DNA of 64,000 nucleotides from Trichostrongylus colubriformis (GCA_963978905.1 OZ022258.1:50824591-50888590), one strand, 5' to 3'; shown: positions 12,301-21,700, counted from the stretch's first letter. A program made the numbers and translations. Notes: generated by a model from the letters alone, not told the origin.

Positions 12301-15300
12301 AATAGCTTTTACCCAGTTGCCACTTGAGATTGATAGCAACAACTATGATGTTCAAGGCTTGGCTCTGGAGCTGTTTCTGGTATGGGTTTCCTCAACGATC
12401 TCACGGAATTTGCAAGAGCGGCGTCTAGTTATGGAAGATTTGAAAACGCCATACACAGACTTTTACCGGCAATAATATTTTCAAGGAGAGAAGGATTGGT
12501 AATGTCATTATTTCTGTGAACTGCAAACATTTGAATATTTTTCAAATGTGAATGACAGTTTCCTGCTACTTCAACTGTCGCACATCCCATAGGACAAGCT
12601 CTCCCTAGGGCACATTTCAGGATTACATTGAATAGGTTAAAACGTAAGTTATAAATTAGAGGTGCTCAAGAATACGCTGACTGAAAAAGATCTTTAAGAG
12701 TCCCCGAAATGCCAAAAATAAGTGCTACTGGCATCCGGCCGCATGTGACACTGCTGCGTGGTTTCGGGCCCTTCAGTTACTTCACCAGAATGGTGATTTG
12801 AAACCTGAAATATCATCTATTCCTGCATCAACCTCTTCCTTATTGCATGAATCGCAAGGCTTCTCGTCACGCTGTTGCCATCGTTGCCATTGTCGTTGGC
12901 AGGGTAGCAAACGCGACTGCGGGAGCGGGAGGAGAAGACTGTTTGGTGGGTTCGCGCGCTGGCTTCTGTGGCTCGGCACGTTCCCACGCCATGCTGAAGG
13001 TACAGCTCGATAACATAGTTGAACTGCCCTGACAGAGTGTGTACACTTATAGCGAGCTTTCGCGCAGCCGCGCGCGGCGAGCGATGATTCTTCGCGTTTG
13101 GTTGCGTGCATTGCAACATTCCCTCGAGAGCTTCACGCCCGGATTAATATTTCTTAATTAAGATTGTTATCATATAATGCTATGAATTCTTTTACTTTTT
13201 ATGTCACTATTTCGTCTTTTTAGGGCACAAAAGTTATTGTTTTATCGACAATGATGAGATAAACAGTTATTTCTCAACAGCGAGTGCGACGTCGCAAAGC
13301 GAAAATTTGTCATAAATGTACACAACCTAACACGTCCTAACACACAGCATCATGCAACCAGTGGTAATGGAAACTACGCTCTTTTACAGAACCTCACACA
13401 GGTTTCTTCACTCATGAAATCCATAACCACTATGAGTGGGTTCGTTGTGTCACAGATAACTGCCAGGCGTCACGGTCATGTGGATCCCTTATATAGAGAG
13501 CAGCCCTGCCCGCGCGCGGGAAAAGACGCTCATGTTAGAAATTAGCAAGAGGAAGCGGTCTCATTTTTTGAGTTTTGGAGTGCTTCATGTTTTTTATTGC
13601 GGCACCACCTGGCACCTCTAATTTTATCCATCAATGATCATCAAATCATCCAAGCGTTGCCTTCCAAACATACGTGAAATAAAACACCATCATTATCACT
13701 AGTAATAAGAAAAAACAGAGGTCGGCAACCTGCAGTACATGTAAATGATGATTAGGACTAGCGCAATGCAGAATTTGCAGGAAGTGATCAAGTATCATCT
13801 AATTTATCGGATACTGTTTCACCAAAACAGCTTTTTCAGATCAAACTCGCCTATGCGAATACCGGTGGAGGCATACTCGTCTCAAGGGCTATACCGCGCC
13901 TTATGTATGCAATAATTTTCCAAGGGCGATCTGTGCCGATAGAACATATAATGGTATCCCCAATGGCCTTCTTCGATACTGCTACTTCATCGAACGCTGG
14001 GCAGATAGTATTTTTGGATGGCATCGAGTACACGGTAAATATTCTACTTCATTTGAATACAAGACACTGAAACACATTAAGCGGTAGTGAAAGAAACAGA
14101 TGTAGCAGGAATTTAGTGAACCGACTTCTTATATCAAGGTGACTCACAGTTCTACAGCATGATACGCGCGATACTATGCGATAGCGAGTAGGGCATCTTT
14201 ATCGCGTGCCACCGTCTCTGTCCCTCTATGTTGACCGATAGACCAATCTGTCCACATGTCCCGGAGCGAAATGTAAACTGCTGAAATTTTTTCAGCGAAT
14301 CTGAAGGTGGATCAGTAGAACATTTTAACGCTAAAAACCTTCTATAGTCAGCGACAAATTTCGCCTGATAGATTAATGTATAGTTGCCATAGAACTTTCT
14401 TCAAGGTTCCAATTTATATGCTTTTCGTTCAAACCCTTTGTACCATTTCTAGAAAAATTTCAGCCATATTTTCCCCTAACACGACAGCGACGTATTGGTG
14501 ACACAGAAATCGATGAAAGCGTAGCCATAGAATATCGAGGTTAGTGCCTAGACCCTTCAATTCATACAATGGGCACGACAATTCTTTGCCACAATCAGTT
14601 AATTGAAATTGAAATGAGGTCACTGGGTGGTTCAAGGCACGTTCTGTGTCCTCGAGAGAATGGAACGGGCCGCAATTGCCATTAGTTTACCTTTTCTGCG
14701 AATGACAATCCAGTTCGATCCTTTTCGGGCAAATGTGAAACGCGCTTCTATACAGTGAAAAGGAAAAACGAACAGAAGATGGGCGAGAAAGTCACAAACA
14801 GAAGTTGGTTTTATGAGCTGGACGAAGCTTCGTGGACTCGAGTATGATATACAGCGGGTAATCAACAGATGAATGCAGCGATGTACAATCGAACTGCGCC
14901 GTGGTGAGCTGGTCGATTTGGGCGTGAAGGAATAAAGAGGTGGTTGCGTGCTTATTAAATGTACCAGTTGGGCTAGCGCACACTACTGCGCGCGTAACAT
15001 CGTGGGCGACAGTGGGTCGATCGGAATTGCTTTTTTCAATAAATTTACTCAGTACCCATTGCCAAATCACGCTCCGTCCACCAAGGACTCGGCCCCATGT
15101 GTGCTCTTTACTGTGTACCACGCCTTATCCATCCCAGACTGTCCCCATTTATTTATTTATTTATTTACTTATTCATGGTTCATACGTGCTGGTTGTTCCA
15201 AAATTCTTGTAGGATTTTTTCAATCTTCACTTTCTGATATTACTTCTTCCAACAAACAACAATTAGGCAACAACGTATTTACCATTTTTATTGACAACAC

Positions 15301-17099
15301 TCCGCCACCTCATAGATAGATCGTTGATTCCCTGCTCACAGAACGGTTTTGAGAGTCGAAGAAGTCAGCGATCGCCTTTGCAAACAAGTCATGATCAACG
15401 AAATATTTCCTGGCCATCTAGGATTTCAGAGGATGGGAAAGGTCACAGTCAGAAGCGGCAGTCTCTGGAGGGTATGGAGGTTGATGCAGAACATCCCAGG
15501 CGAGCTCCTGTAGCCTGGCCTGGGTACTCTCTACGACGTGGGAGCGGGCATTGTCATGGAGGGGGCGACCTGGGACCTTCTTCTTCGCTTTTCTCGAACA
15601 GCGAAGGTGAGCTACTGGAGGTGGTGGATGTATACGGCATCGGTGACTGTCTCGCCTTGTACCAGTACCTCGTGGAAAAGCATTCTTTCCGCGTCCCAGA
15701 GGACAGTCCTGAGCTGGTTTGCCTTCCATGTCAATCTCGCCGTTGCTGATGGTGATGAACCAGCGCCGCACGGCTTCGTAGCTCACACATCCCTTGCTCA
15801 ATGCAGCGTTGATGGAGTCACAAGTTTTTGTCGCATGAGTGCCGCGAGACCACGCATACATAGTATATGACACCGCGCGTTAGGTGTGTATCGACTATGG
15901 GCATTGTAGCTTTCTCCACCGAACCTGGCGGGTCAATATCTACTTTGTTAGAAAGCTCAGAGAACGTTCCATCATATTTCTAAACCGCCTCGATCTGTCT
16001 CGAAGTAACAAGAGTTCATGATATTTTTGGAAAAATCCTACAAGGCTTTTGGAACAACCCATTATATGGTAGGGATGTTATTTCTCCGAAATAGAATGTA
16101 AGGGAATAGCTCAGTAACTAGTAACAACTATTACCGTAACCGAAACGCACTCACTCCTGGTATTCATGCATTATACAAGTGGGTTTAGATCTCACTATGT
16201 GAGCTGTGAATTCAAGAAAGTAGATCGTTGGACGTATATGAACTGCTGCGACATTGGGACATCCACGAAAGGGTGGTCTCATTTGCTTAATTGCAACTTC
16301 GAGGTTGAGCAAGTCCTCGGTGTTAGTGGAGTCCAGATGAGCAGCCCATGAATCTGGGCTCGCCCGCACCTATTGGTTAGAGTTGCAGCGATTCAGGCGC
16401 ATCACAGAGTCAGATACGATCAGCAACAATTCAGGTAGTGCGAGCCTTGAACGTGCAACCACCACCACCATCAACCTAAACGGAAAGAAACATAATTATA
16501 TGGATGGGAACAAACGCACAGAGCTTAAAGGCACATTTCGCGATAATCAAATGGGTCGACAAACCTTCTTGGAACAGTAGATCCTTGGGTAAACAGTCTG
16601 ACTGTAGCTTTTTCGCTCCGCCCCGATGCGCTATCACGGCCCTACATGCTCGAACCCACTGCGACGCCGCTCATTTTGCTCGGTTGACCAATAAGAGAGC
16701 TCGACGACCGAAAAAGGTGCAGCCTGACTAGTTACCCAAGCATCTAATGTCAAACAAGGTAATTCGATCTGTTTAATAATCGCGAAGTGTGCCTTCAAGA
16801 ACGATGGATATGAAGAACTTATGCATATTATTGGGGCCTAATAATGTAACCATGACGTTTCTTTCAAACTGATTCCACCAGACATCAACTATTCTGACGC
16901 TCCAATCTTTACAGTGCTACTCAAAGTTGCCTTTATATAGCACATAAGAACTGTCATGTGCACTGCCGTTCACTTGCGTTGCACGAAACTGTACTATGCA
17001 AATGATTTTTCAGAGCAGGGGCCTAATCAAGAATATCGTCTGTTCGGGTCGCATGCAGATGTGACGAATAAGAATAGTTTTCCGCCTTCCGGAATATGA
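260..17099 (+). CDS. Gene 1: gamma-glutamyltransferase-like protein, 5' end outside window
   Basis: Multi-exon plus-strand gene; listed exons follow. GGT enzymes are type II membrane ectoenzymes that transfer the gamma-glutamyl group of glutathione. Seen here: large-subunit exons 260-335, 8255-8306, 8464-8601, 10116-10212 and 10254 onward, then small-subunit exons 11092-11174, 12357-12498, 13840-14034, 14464-14539 and 17014-17099, with phases that agree except across 10254-11092. The small subunit totals about 190 residues, as in the family. Recognisable family landmarks are FYNSLSHKL (large-subunit fY.G.L), LGSGAVSGMGFLNDL (FGS.v...G..LNN), YANTGGGI (GAAGG) and a C-terminal exon ending PPSGI. 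The nucleophile Thr position reads Ser and the Ser-Ser oxyanion pair reads His-Arg, so activity is doubtful. It may be a pseudoenzyme or a decaying gene: about 90 residues of the usual middle region were not found. Family call inferred by eye, about 80% sure. Confidence 0.72.
336..1690. other. Intron sequence, no gene recognised
   Basis: Start of the 7.9-kb intron of gene 1. The stretch 985-1120 is open for about 45 codons and contains LESIGELPYSVFASP, but it lacks a good acceptor and has a stop just upstream, so I did not call it. A minus-strand open stretch near 1480-1680 is likewise unsupported. No repeat copy shared with the rest of the window was noticed. Confidence 0.4.
1692..1836. repeat. 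Short TIR element (MITE), family M1, copy 1
   Basis: Ends are inverted repeats of about 27 bp around GGCGTGGCCTAC / GTAGGCCACGCC, with a GAGAGTG-rich middle. Same ends occur near 3606-3735 and 10857-10949. Non-coding; size and structure fit a non-autonomous DNA element. Confidence 0.75.
2123..2645. repeat. Two direct copies of a ~220-bp repeat
   Basis: 2123-2346 and 2427-2645 share the same order of motifs: a GCATGAGCGA block, a GCACATRG block, CCGTCCACAGTGGGCGG or its variant, then GTCCAGACGTG and GATAAGGTTGGTRGCA. Divergence is high. A related half-copy lies near 48580-48630. Confidence 0.6.
2715..2965. repeat. Tandem-unit dispersed repeat, family S1, diverged copy
   Basis: Carries CGCTCC, CTTATCAG...TATCAC, then CACCATTGYTG, and ends with GTTTCATGACAAACCGACGG...CAGACATACCTTGCGAATTACCATATA. 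The same modules recur at 4440-5010, 17990-18260 and, inverted, at 46985-47600. Confidence 0.5.
3606..3735. repeat. MITE family M1, copy 2
   Basis: Inverted ends GGGCATGGCCCTACGG and CCGTAGGCCTCGCCCTGCC surround a GAGAGCGAGAG-rich core, matching 1692-1836. Lies in the large intron of gene 1. Confidence 0.7.
3865..4387. mobile_element. 0.5-kb TIR element, family M2, copy 1
   Basis: Ends TTAGAGGCACATTCCAGGAT and ATCCTGGAATGTGCCTTTAA are inverted repeats of about 22 bp. A second, closely matching copy in opposite orientation occupies 24100-24611; a diverged one lies at 12600-13110. No transposase is encoded, so it is non-autonomous. Confidence 0.8.
4440..5009. repeat. Tandem-unit dispersed repeat, family S1, copy
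   Basis: Three diverged units of about 150 bp, each with TATGAGTGTCAACGCTCCA, then TTATCACTGTGGATCACCCACCATTGATATC-like sequence. The array ends in a GTGACAAACAGACACAGGCA module followed by ATTATATATA, the same tail as the copies at 2.7 kb and (inverted) 47 kb. Confidence 0.65.
5010..6387. mobile_element. 1.38-kb foldback element with mariner-like ends
   Basis: Left end ATTGGGTTGAGGAAAAAGTT and right end ACATATTCCTCAACCCAAT are inverted, and similarity continues inward for nearly the whole half (for example the CTGCCGTCGAGATCAAAAAT and CAGGTGGAAACTTATTCCTA blocks recur inverted). The centre near 5660-5760 is itself a hairpin around AAAGTCGACGAAATC. No transposase frame. Interpreted as a foldback derived from a mariner-type transposon. 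Confidence 0.75.
6643..8216. mobile_element. Tc3-like transposon, internally inverted
   Basis: Ends ACAGTGTGTCCCAAAAGTAT and its complement lie next to TA dinucleotides. Starting at 6932 on + a Tc3-type transposase N-terminus is readable (MPSGTHFSEDENGQI, helix-turn-helix region), then DEKKFNLDGSDG near 7428. From about 7680 the element returns as an inverted copy of its own 5' half. The coding region is broken by frameshifts and lacks the C-terminus, so it is inactive. It sits in intron 1 of gene 1. Confidence 0.85.
6932..7570 (+). pseudogene. Broken Tc3-like transposase
   Basis: N-terminal DNA-binding region from 6932 (MPSGTHFSEDENG... KISEKMGLFQSSINSF) runs into a stop near 7107. Family-like sequence continues in another frame, with FSDEKKFNLDGSDGLASYWR at 7422-7480 and RRGFAGGSGMV near 7510. 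The same N-terminal block is repeated on the minus strand at about 7770-7928. Several frame breaks and the missing catalytic C-terminus mark it as dead. Confidence 0.8.
8255..8306 (+). CDS. Gene 1 exon (large subunit)
   Basis: CTTTTTAG before and GTATGT after. Frame reads ILTILASNVNPVCKPQE, phase 0 to 1; it continues WSS of the 260 exon and fits the GGT stretch following G.l.W. The cysteine in NPVC lies where GGTs have an invariant-like PVS. Confidence 0.7.
8464..8601 (+). CDS. Gene 1 exon (large subunit)
   Basis: Acceptor GGCTCAG, donor GTTAGT. Forty-six codons, phase matched to 8255-8306: ELFNKNMEKYWKAIEMVENT and so on to AREAVPKYSTEV. Corresponds to the helical part of the GGT large subunit before the fY.G.L motif. 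Long open frame with consistent phases on both sides makes it one of the firmer exons. Confidence 0.75.
8734..8966. repeat. GC-rich TIR element
   Basis: TTTACCCCGGGTGGGG...GAGGTCGAATTTCCGC at the left is mirrored by GCGAAAATTTGACCTCGTGG...CACCCATTTACCCC at the right. The core resembles 45560-45715 and the CGCAAAGCGAAAATT blocks at 13.3 and 34.8 kb. Confidence 0.65.
8967..9165. repeat. Repeat with GTCTGTCTGTCCGCAAG module
   Basis: Same module order as 46430-46660 and 47815-47950 (GTCGG..TGT, TGTCCGCAA, AGTGATTGTGATAGGG, GATGTTGGAGTA). Diverged. Confidence 0.5.
9172..9430 (+). pseudogene. Possible decayed coding stretch
   Basis: One frame is open apart from a TGA at 9240 and a TAG at 9323: LAAVLRDADDVESKT, then FREIENMKTIEIYLKSY, then ADSRKHLVDETIKGRST. 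It lies in an intron of gene 1 between phase-compatible exons, so it is not needed by the model. May be a relic exon or chance. Confidence 0.25.
10116..10212 (+). CDS. Gene 1 exon with fY.sL motif (large subunit)
   Basis: Acceptor TTTTACAG, donor GTAAGT. With phase carried from 8601 it reads DSIAKGSYYSTLWRNS and LNYMESFYNSLSH. SFYNSL matches the FY.G.L signature of the GGT large subunit. Another frame is also open but ends in TAA at the donor. Confidence 0.7.
10254..10314 (+). CDS. Gene 1 exon, frame closes early
   Basis: Acceptor AAACTTCAG after a 41-bp intron; phase-correct reading KLHMTQLAAEKQSESLASAS then TGA at 10312. After the GAAAAG run at 10280 the +1 frame stays open for 35 codons (SLNRLLQLHDSMSDDLVDTG to NTE, TAA at 10383). 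The expected GG..T.EDL..Y block of GGTs is not visible. Either a real truncation, a one-base change in the A run, or a missed splice. Confidence 0.45.
10652..10736 (+). CDS. Possible exon, frame uncertain
   Basis: Good acceptor (GTGTATTTCAG) and a possible donor GTAGTT at 10734. All three frames are open: YQWKKTSENISKKKQT (ends phase 0, which suits the next exon), TNGRKPQKISRKRSKL (would follow the +1 frame of the previous exon, then TAG at 10734) and MEENLRKYLEKEANSS. I cannot decide among them. Confidence 0.35.
10857..10949. repeat. MITE family M1, copy 3
   Basis: ATAGGGCGTGGCCTACGG at the left and AGGCTACGCCCTAT at the right, GAGAGTAT-type core, as at 1.7 and 3.6 kb. Confidence 0.65.
11092..11174 (+). 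CDS. Gene 1 exon, start of GGT small subunit
   Basis: Acceptor GATTATTTCAG, donor GTATGA. Reads NWASNMFVIVNRTSQSALAY then VGTLGS. Aligns residue for residue with the gene 2 exon at 42481-42560 (WGANMFTIVSLKSNVAISYI, SSLGS), both ending in phase 2. In active GGTs this block begins at the nucleophile Thr (T-x-H-x-S-V); here the aligned residue appears to be Ser and the His is Met. Confidence 0.78.
12066..12300. repeat. Diverged copy of TIR family M3
   Basis: GGCGCTACACGCGCTCGAAC, CCACGCCCACCTGAG and a right end GTGTGTCTTTGAA resemble the better copies at 16524-16799 and 61571-61902. The left terminus is worn. Confidence 0.4.
12357..12498 (+). CDS. Gene 1 exon (small subunit, GS.v...LN block)
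   Basis: Reads LGSGAVSGMGFLNDLTEF, AASSYGRFENAIHRLLP and IIFSRREGL; donor GTAATG. It matches GGT GS.V...G..LNN.MDDF...P and corresponds to the gene 2 exon 46205-46328 (FGSRVDCDNQYYLNDLGRY), including phase (one base carried in, phase 0 out). The acceptor is TTCAAG rather than CAG, chosen because homology begins exactly there. The PLSSM oxyanion motif of true GGTs reads IHRLL. Confidence 0.68.
12600..13110. mobile_element. TIR element family M2, diverged copy
   Basis: Left end GGGCACATTTCAGGATTACA, then the GAGGTGCTCAAGAATACGCTGACTGA and GTTGCCATCGTTGCCATTGTCG modules in the order of 3865-4387. The right end is rearranged into CGCGCAGCCGCGCGCGGCGAGC. Confidence 0.6.
13840..14034 (+). CDS. Gene 1 exon (small subunit, GAAGG block)
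   Basis: Acceptor GCTTTTTCAG, donor GTAAAT, 65 whole codons. Starts IKLAYANTGGGILVSRAIPR and ends FLDGIEYT. GGTs have L..GAAGG..I..A here followed by a PR..... segment. Parallels 49758-49934 (INFAYAAIGGNVAQTRSFPR) at identical phase. The Gly-Gly of the motif is kept. Confidence 0.85.
14464..14539 (+). CDS. Gene 1 exon (small subunit)
   Basis: Acceptor AAATTTCAG, donor GTTAGT, 76 nt, phase 0 to 1. Reads PYFPLTRQRR, then GDTEIDESVAIEYR. Same length and phase as 50954-51029, whose end is NTADEAVSIEVV. Corresponds to the GGT strand preceding the C-terminal SD.R segment. Confidence 0.75.
15191..16069 (-). pseudogene. Mariner-family transposon with broken transposase
   Basis: Ends GGTTGTTCCAAAATTCTTGT and its inverse (...GGAACAACC) bound the element. 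On the minus strand an N-terminal helix-turn-helix remnant (INAALSKGCVSYEAVRRWF) and a catalytic remnant (HDNARSHVVESTQ, PPYPPETAASDCDL) are readable, with the middle deleted. Lies in the last intron of gene 1. Confidence 0.85.
16524..16799. mobile_element. TIR element family M3, copy
   Basis: CTTAAAGGCACATTTCGCGA at the left and TCGCGAAGTGTGCCTTCAAG at the right. Internal TATCACGGCCCTACATGCTC and TTGACCAATAAGAGAGCTC modules recur at 61571-61902. Non-coding. Confidence 0.75.
17014..17099 (+). CDS. Gene 1 terminal exon (C-terminus of small subunit)
   Basis: Acceptor AATGATTTTTCAG. Taking two bases to complete the codon from 14539 it reads QGPNQEYRLFGSHADVTNKN then SFPPSGI and TGA. The pattern G..AD......P.G at the very end fits the GGT C-terminus (G.SD.R..G.p.Gy). 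ATTAAA at 17170-17175 may be the polyadenylation signal. Confidence 0.68.
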
Positions 17100-17989
17100 A
17101 GCGATCAGTCACACCCTTTGGCTTTGTTATCGTTTGCCGTTACTACTATCACCGAAAGAACGTTCAATAATTAAATGAAGTATTGTTCGTTTTTTGTTCT
17201 TGTTGACCCCTACCGATGGCCTTCTTGAAAAAAGCAGACGGTTTTCTCATGGGACAATTCACGCATAAACTGCACCCGTCCCGTAAGCTATTCATAATAT
17301 AATTCGTTGGCTAGACTTGGTGTCAAAATCTAGCAAATTTCAGATTTCTCCTTTCAGAATGACGGAAGACACTCGTCTTCTGCTCATCGCAGAGCAACAA
17401 GGGAAATTCGTATATATCTCCCTAATAGAGCAGATTCGAGGGTAGTCAAGGCTCAATACAGTATCTTCTTCCTTCAAGAGAGTCTAACACCGATAAGCCA
17501 TAGTGAAGTAATGGAAGGCTGGAATGTAGTTGGCCTATGCCGATTCGTAGAGCGTGCTAGCCACATCGCTCATGGATAAACCTTCTACGTTAACTAAAGA
17601 CACACCACACTTCCTAATTACCTCATGAGGGAAGAACAAATTCCTTGATAACATCATCTCCGTAGGAGGCGCTAATCGCATTAGGTTTTATCTACGGTGC
17701 GGCATCCTTTCCTGACGATGCATATGTACTCAACCCCTATAGCACCTAATTTTTGAATGTTGGTGGTAGACCCATATCCCGTTTATCGATGCTAGTCGTT
17801 TTTGTAAACTCGTACCACTATTTGAAGTTTTACGCAATCTAGTCGTCGATACCCAGTATTATGGCTGGTACACCGGTCGATACCTACGACCGATGCAACC
17901 GATCTCAGAACAGAAACAAAATATGCTCACCCAATGGCACTGAGCATCAAACGCTACTACTACAGCGGTCGTAGTATGAGAGGTGAACC

Positions 17990-18260
17990 GGATTTTATCT
18001 CATCCACTCCCTAGCAGGTCTTACCCTGTAGGCCATTGTCATTTCAATAAATCACCATCGAGGTCCATGTCTCCTAGAACACCTGTGAATGTGGACATTC
18101 CATTTTCGGTCCGGAAAAACAAAACGTGGACATTTGATTTTCGACGCTTCTTATCAAACCTTATCAGACGTTATGAAATTGAATCACCCTTAATTAATGC
18201 TCCTGTCGCACCTTGCAAAACACTTATGGGTGTCAATACTCTAGGGTCAGTCTGAAAAGC
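17990..18260. repeat. Family S1 tandem-unit repeat, copy
   Basis: CACTTATGGGTGTCAATACT, TTATCAGACGTTATGAAATT and GTCCGGAAAAACAAAACGTG units as in the 4.4-kb copy. Confidence 0.5.
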
Positions 18261-18299
18261 AAAACAGGTTTGGCGATGTTTATGTGACTTTCTGTAGCC

Positions 18300-18520
18300 A
18301 CTTTGCGTTCCGATCGCAACTTTGCTCCTCAGCTCAGCGGCGTCTGCACTCACCCGGACACCTGCCCCGTTGTCCGCCACTTTGATGAGCAGTATTTCGG
18401 CCGAATTATGTATCACATTTTTGCGTGAAACTCTGCATGCGGCCCTGAGTAAGCAGATACAACATAAATATAACAAAGAAACTCATTTCCCGTGCACGAC
18501 TCCTTTGTTTAGGCACGAAA
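18300..18520. repeat. Half copy of foldback family FB2
   Basis: Contains GCGTGAAACTCTGCATG, GCAGATACAACATA and AACTCATTTCCCGTG, matching one arm of 35442-35893 and of 49290-49712. The other arm is absent. Confidence 0.6.
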
Positions 18521-18540
18521 TGACTCGCTAATAGCTTGAT

Positions 18541-18604
18541 ACCTTTTTATCTTATCAGCTCATAGATTCATGCAAACTACACTCCAAAGAACAGCATTCT
18601 AACA
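18541..18604 (+). promoter_or_regulatory. Probable trans-splice acceptor and 5' leader of gene 2
   Basis: ACCTTTTTATCTTATCAG ends at 18558, 46 bp ahead of the ATG at 18605 and with no coding frame upstream. In clade V nematodes this is the usual look of a spliced-leader or leader-exon acceptor. Confidence 0.45.
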
Positions 18605-18736
18605 ATGGTCGGTGGCAAACCTGGTGGGTTCATAAATTCTTCAGCCGCATGTGTTCTTTCATTGAAAAAGCTTAAATGTAAACGGAAAATCAGGAAGGAA
18701 AATCTTGGTTCAGGTTCAACTCCGATACGTGGAAGG
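18605..18736 (+). CDS. Gene 2 exon 1, cytoplasmic tail
   Basis: ATG at 18605, 44 codons, strong donor GTGAGT. Reads MVGGKPGGFINSSAACVLSL, KKLKCKRKIRKENLG, then GSTPIRGR. Very basic, no signal peptide; consistent with a cytosolic N-terminus. Ends in phase 0, as 20037 requires. Confidence 0.8.
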
Positions 18737-21700
18737 GTGAGTCACCACAATTATGAGGCTGAGAAGTATGGAGTTGTGAAAAATCCCTGATATATACTAT
18801 ACATATATAATGGCGGTAAAAAATATGTGTGGTTTTCGAATTTCAACCGTAATTCCGCTTCACTTTGACATTCGTCAAAGGGATCACAATACGTGCCTAT
18901 CGTCAAATGGATCCAGCCGACGAACTTTGCCTGAATTACACAAGTTCGGAGCCGTGTGGCTATTTTTTATCAGAAGCACTGCCATGATCTGAGGCTTGCT
19001 GTTTTCTTCCCTCACAAGATATACTTTCGGAAATACGATATTTAGAGTAAGATACCATAGCGAGTGAGTTTATGACGAAAATTCGTGAGAACGGATGAGG
19101 AGAGAAATCGTACAGAGCGGCAACCCTGAGTGGACCTACCAGCAGCTTGCAGAGCAATTTAGGATTTGAGTAAAGTAAAGGATTTTCCGAATTTCAAAGG
19201 ACCGAATGAAGTCAATTGCAGAAGCGAAAAAGGCTTAGCAGTACCTTTTTGGTAATAGTAGGAGAATTAAAGGCACCGTACGCGCCCGATGATGTGTGAG
19301 GTAACAGTTCGCTCGCCATTGGTTGTCGGGCGCTGGGGGGGGGGGGGATCGACTACGTCCCACTGCAGTCAATAGGGCGTGGAGAGACCGCCTCCCAGGC
19401 GCCGACAACCAGTGGAAAGTCAACTGTGACTCCACCCATCAGCGAGCACAAACGGTGCCTTTAAATGCTCGTCACGCAGTGACCCCTGCCTGATTGCTTA
19501 ATTGAGGTGAACATTCAAAAGCTGTTCAGTGGTAAATATATACATCTATATAGAAATTGTGCATTGAAATGGAGTTATGACGAAAAAAACGAAAAAAAAC
19601 GCGGATCCGCATTTTTCTGCGCTTATTTTTGGGAACTTAGGGCGGGTTTAGTATTTGATGATATCACGCAGATTTCAACGATATCTTTTGCTGCTCTCTG
19701 TTGCCATGGGCCTCACTTCTCGACTTCTGGCCGTGGCTCGTCTCATCAAAAACTGATAGCGCGCCTCTTTTACTACACACTCGTCCGCTTTGCTGTTGCT
19801 AACACGACGAGTGTGGAGCGGAGCTCGCTGTATCCTCACGGTCCGTGCGGCCCTAGGACTCTTATGACTAATCGTCACGCGTAACTTTGCCAGCTGCGGT
19901 GGCATCACAAGCCGTGGTCACGGGGAAACGCATCCAAAAACTCTTTTTTCAATAGTTGTATGACGCAATTGAGATGGAATCAACATTGACACCTTATCCT
20001 TCAGTCATACCTCTTGTTCCAATTCTTCTTATTTAGTTTGCTGCTAAAACACCAAGGCAATCGATAGGTTTTCCTGGAGCACTATACAGTAGTCGTGGTG
20101 CCACCTCATCAGACAGTGACATCAAGGTGGTAAAGCCAGCGCCACCAGCGCCGAAGAAAGGCAAAGGAGAAGCCATCGCTTTGTATGTCTAACCAGCATT
20201 TTACCTACAACTTCAAGGTGTTTGGCTCCTGCGACCTACATGCCGAAACCAGCTTTTATAGGTTGCTGCTACCATTTATAAAAATGGCTATCTTCGTTAG
20301 CGCAATGATTATAATTGGACAAGTATTTTTCATAGTGACAACTTTCATGGTTCGTCATATTCACCACGTGAGTCGGATCACTTACGCGTCACCGAAAACA
20401 CGACTTACTCGACTGGTTCATGACGTTGCCTGGAAATGGTGGTGGGAGTCAGGAAGTTTGTTCTTAAGTATTGATTCTGATTATAGAAGTTCACCCACTA
20501 CAAGGCTGAAGCTGGCAGAGGCCTTTAAACGACGTTCATACTTCGCGCCGGCAGGACGAGGTCTTGTATTCATAGGCAGCGAGACAGAGTGACACGGAGG
20601 AGATGCAGAGACGGCGCAGGCAACAAGAGAGGGTGGCGACGCAGAGACACACAGCCACCACCTGCCACCGGCACCGCAAAGTATGAACGCGGCCTTGACG
20701 TGGTCAGCGCGGGTGTGCGCCACAACACTCGAATGGGTCACCGTGCTCGACCACTGCTTTGCTTCCTTGTAAATTGCTCGCGCGCTCCACCGCCACTTAC
20801 TATCTTGACCTAGCCCAGTTCGGGTGCCTCGAACTCACCCCGTTAGCGCATGACCTATCAAAATACATTAATTGCACAAAGATAGATATGTGGTAGAGAG
20901 CGAGAAAGTGGCACAGAGAAAACAGGATGCTATAAGAAGGAAGTGGTCAACAACCGGGATTTTTGCCAGAGTAGGAGAGCAAGGATCTCGAGATGTGTCA
21001 AATAGTTCACCCACCGAAAAAGGGATCACTTCACATCAAAAATGGTTCACTCACCGTTTAGCTGCTCCCTCGTTAACTGCTAACCCCAGTCGATTCATAT
21101 ACGCCAAAAGCGAATGCTGAAATAGTGAGCAACTAGATGACGAGAGTAAAAGCCTTTGCATTTGAACCTATTTCATGTGTAGTGTTACGCCGCAGAGTTA
21201 TTTCCAGAAAATTTCGAGTTTTCAGCAAGGAGTGTGGGAATCACATGAGTACCCTGCGGAAGTACATTTCAATGAAATAGCTGTTTCCTCCACATCACAA
21301 TCCTGCAATGAACTGGCACGGTAACGTTGTATATTCCTCCTACTGTTTGACAAGTCTCACTGGAAATTATAGGGAGGCGGCTCTAAAGGGTGCAGGCCAG
21401 AAGGCGCCGCTGCGACGTCGCAGGCGAAATTGGGGTAGGCGCCCGTAAGATCTGCTCAGGACCACTAGCAACCCCAGTGTTACGCGTGATGCCCCTCTGC
21501 GATGGCCTACTATCTGTGAAGCGGTGCTGAGAGGAAAGAAGCAATCATAAATGGGGTGCTCAAAACAGTTCCAAAATTTTAGACAAAAGAGGTGAATTTC
21601 CGAATAAATGGCAAAATGTGAAAGACAACATCGGTAACTTATTAGTGTTAAAGGAATGACAGAGAGCAAAAGTACAAACACTACAGTAAGAAATTAAACC

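Noticed and set aside
13840..14034. Readings of these exons as M13 peptidase, serine beta-lactamase or vitellogenin/MTP fragments
   Set aside because: Each matched only one short motif, whereas GGT explains all exons of both genes in order, including SG.GG, S..VP, FGS..LN and GG blocks.
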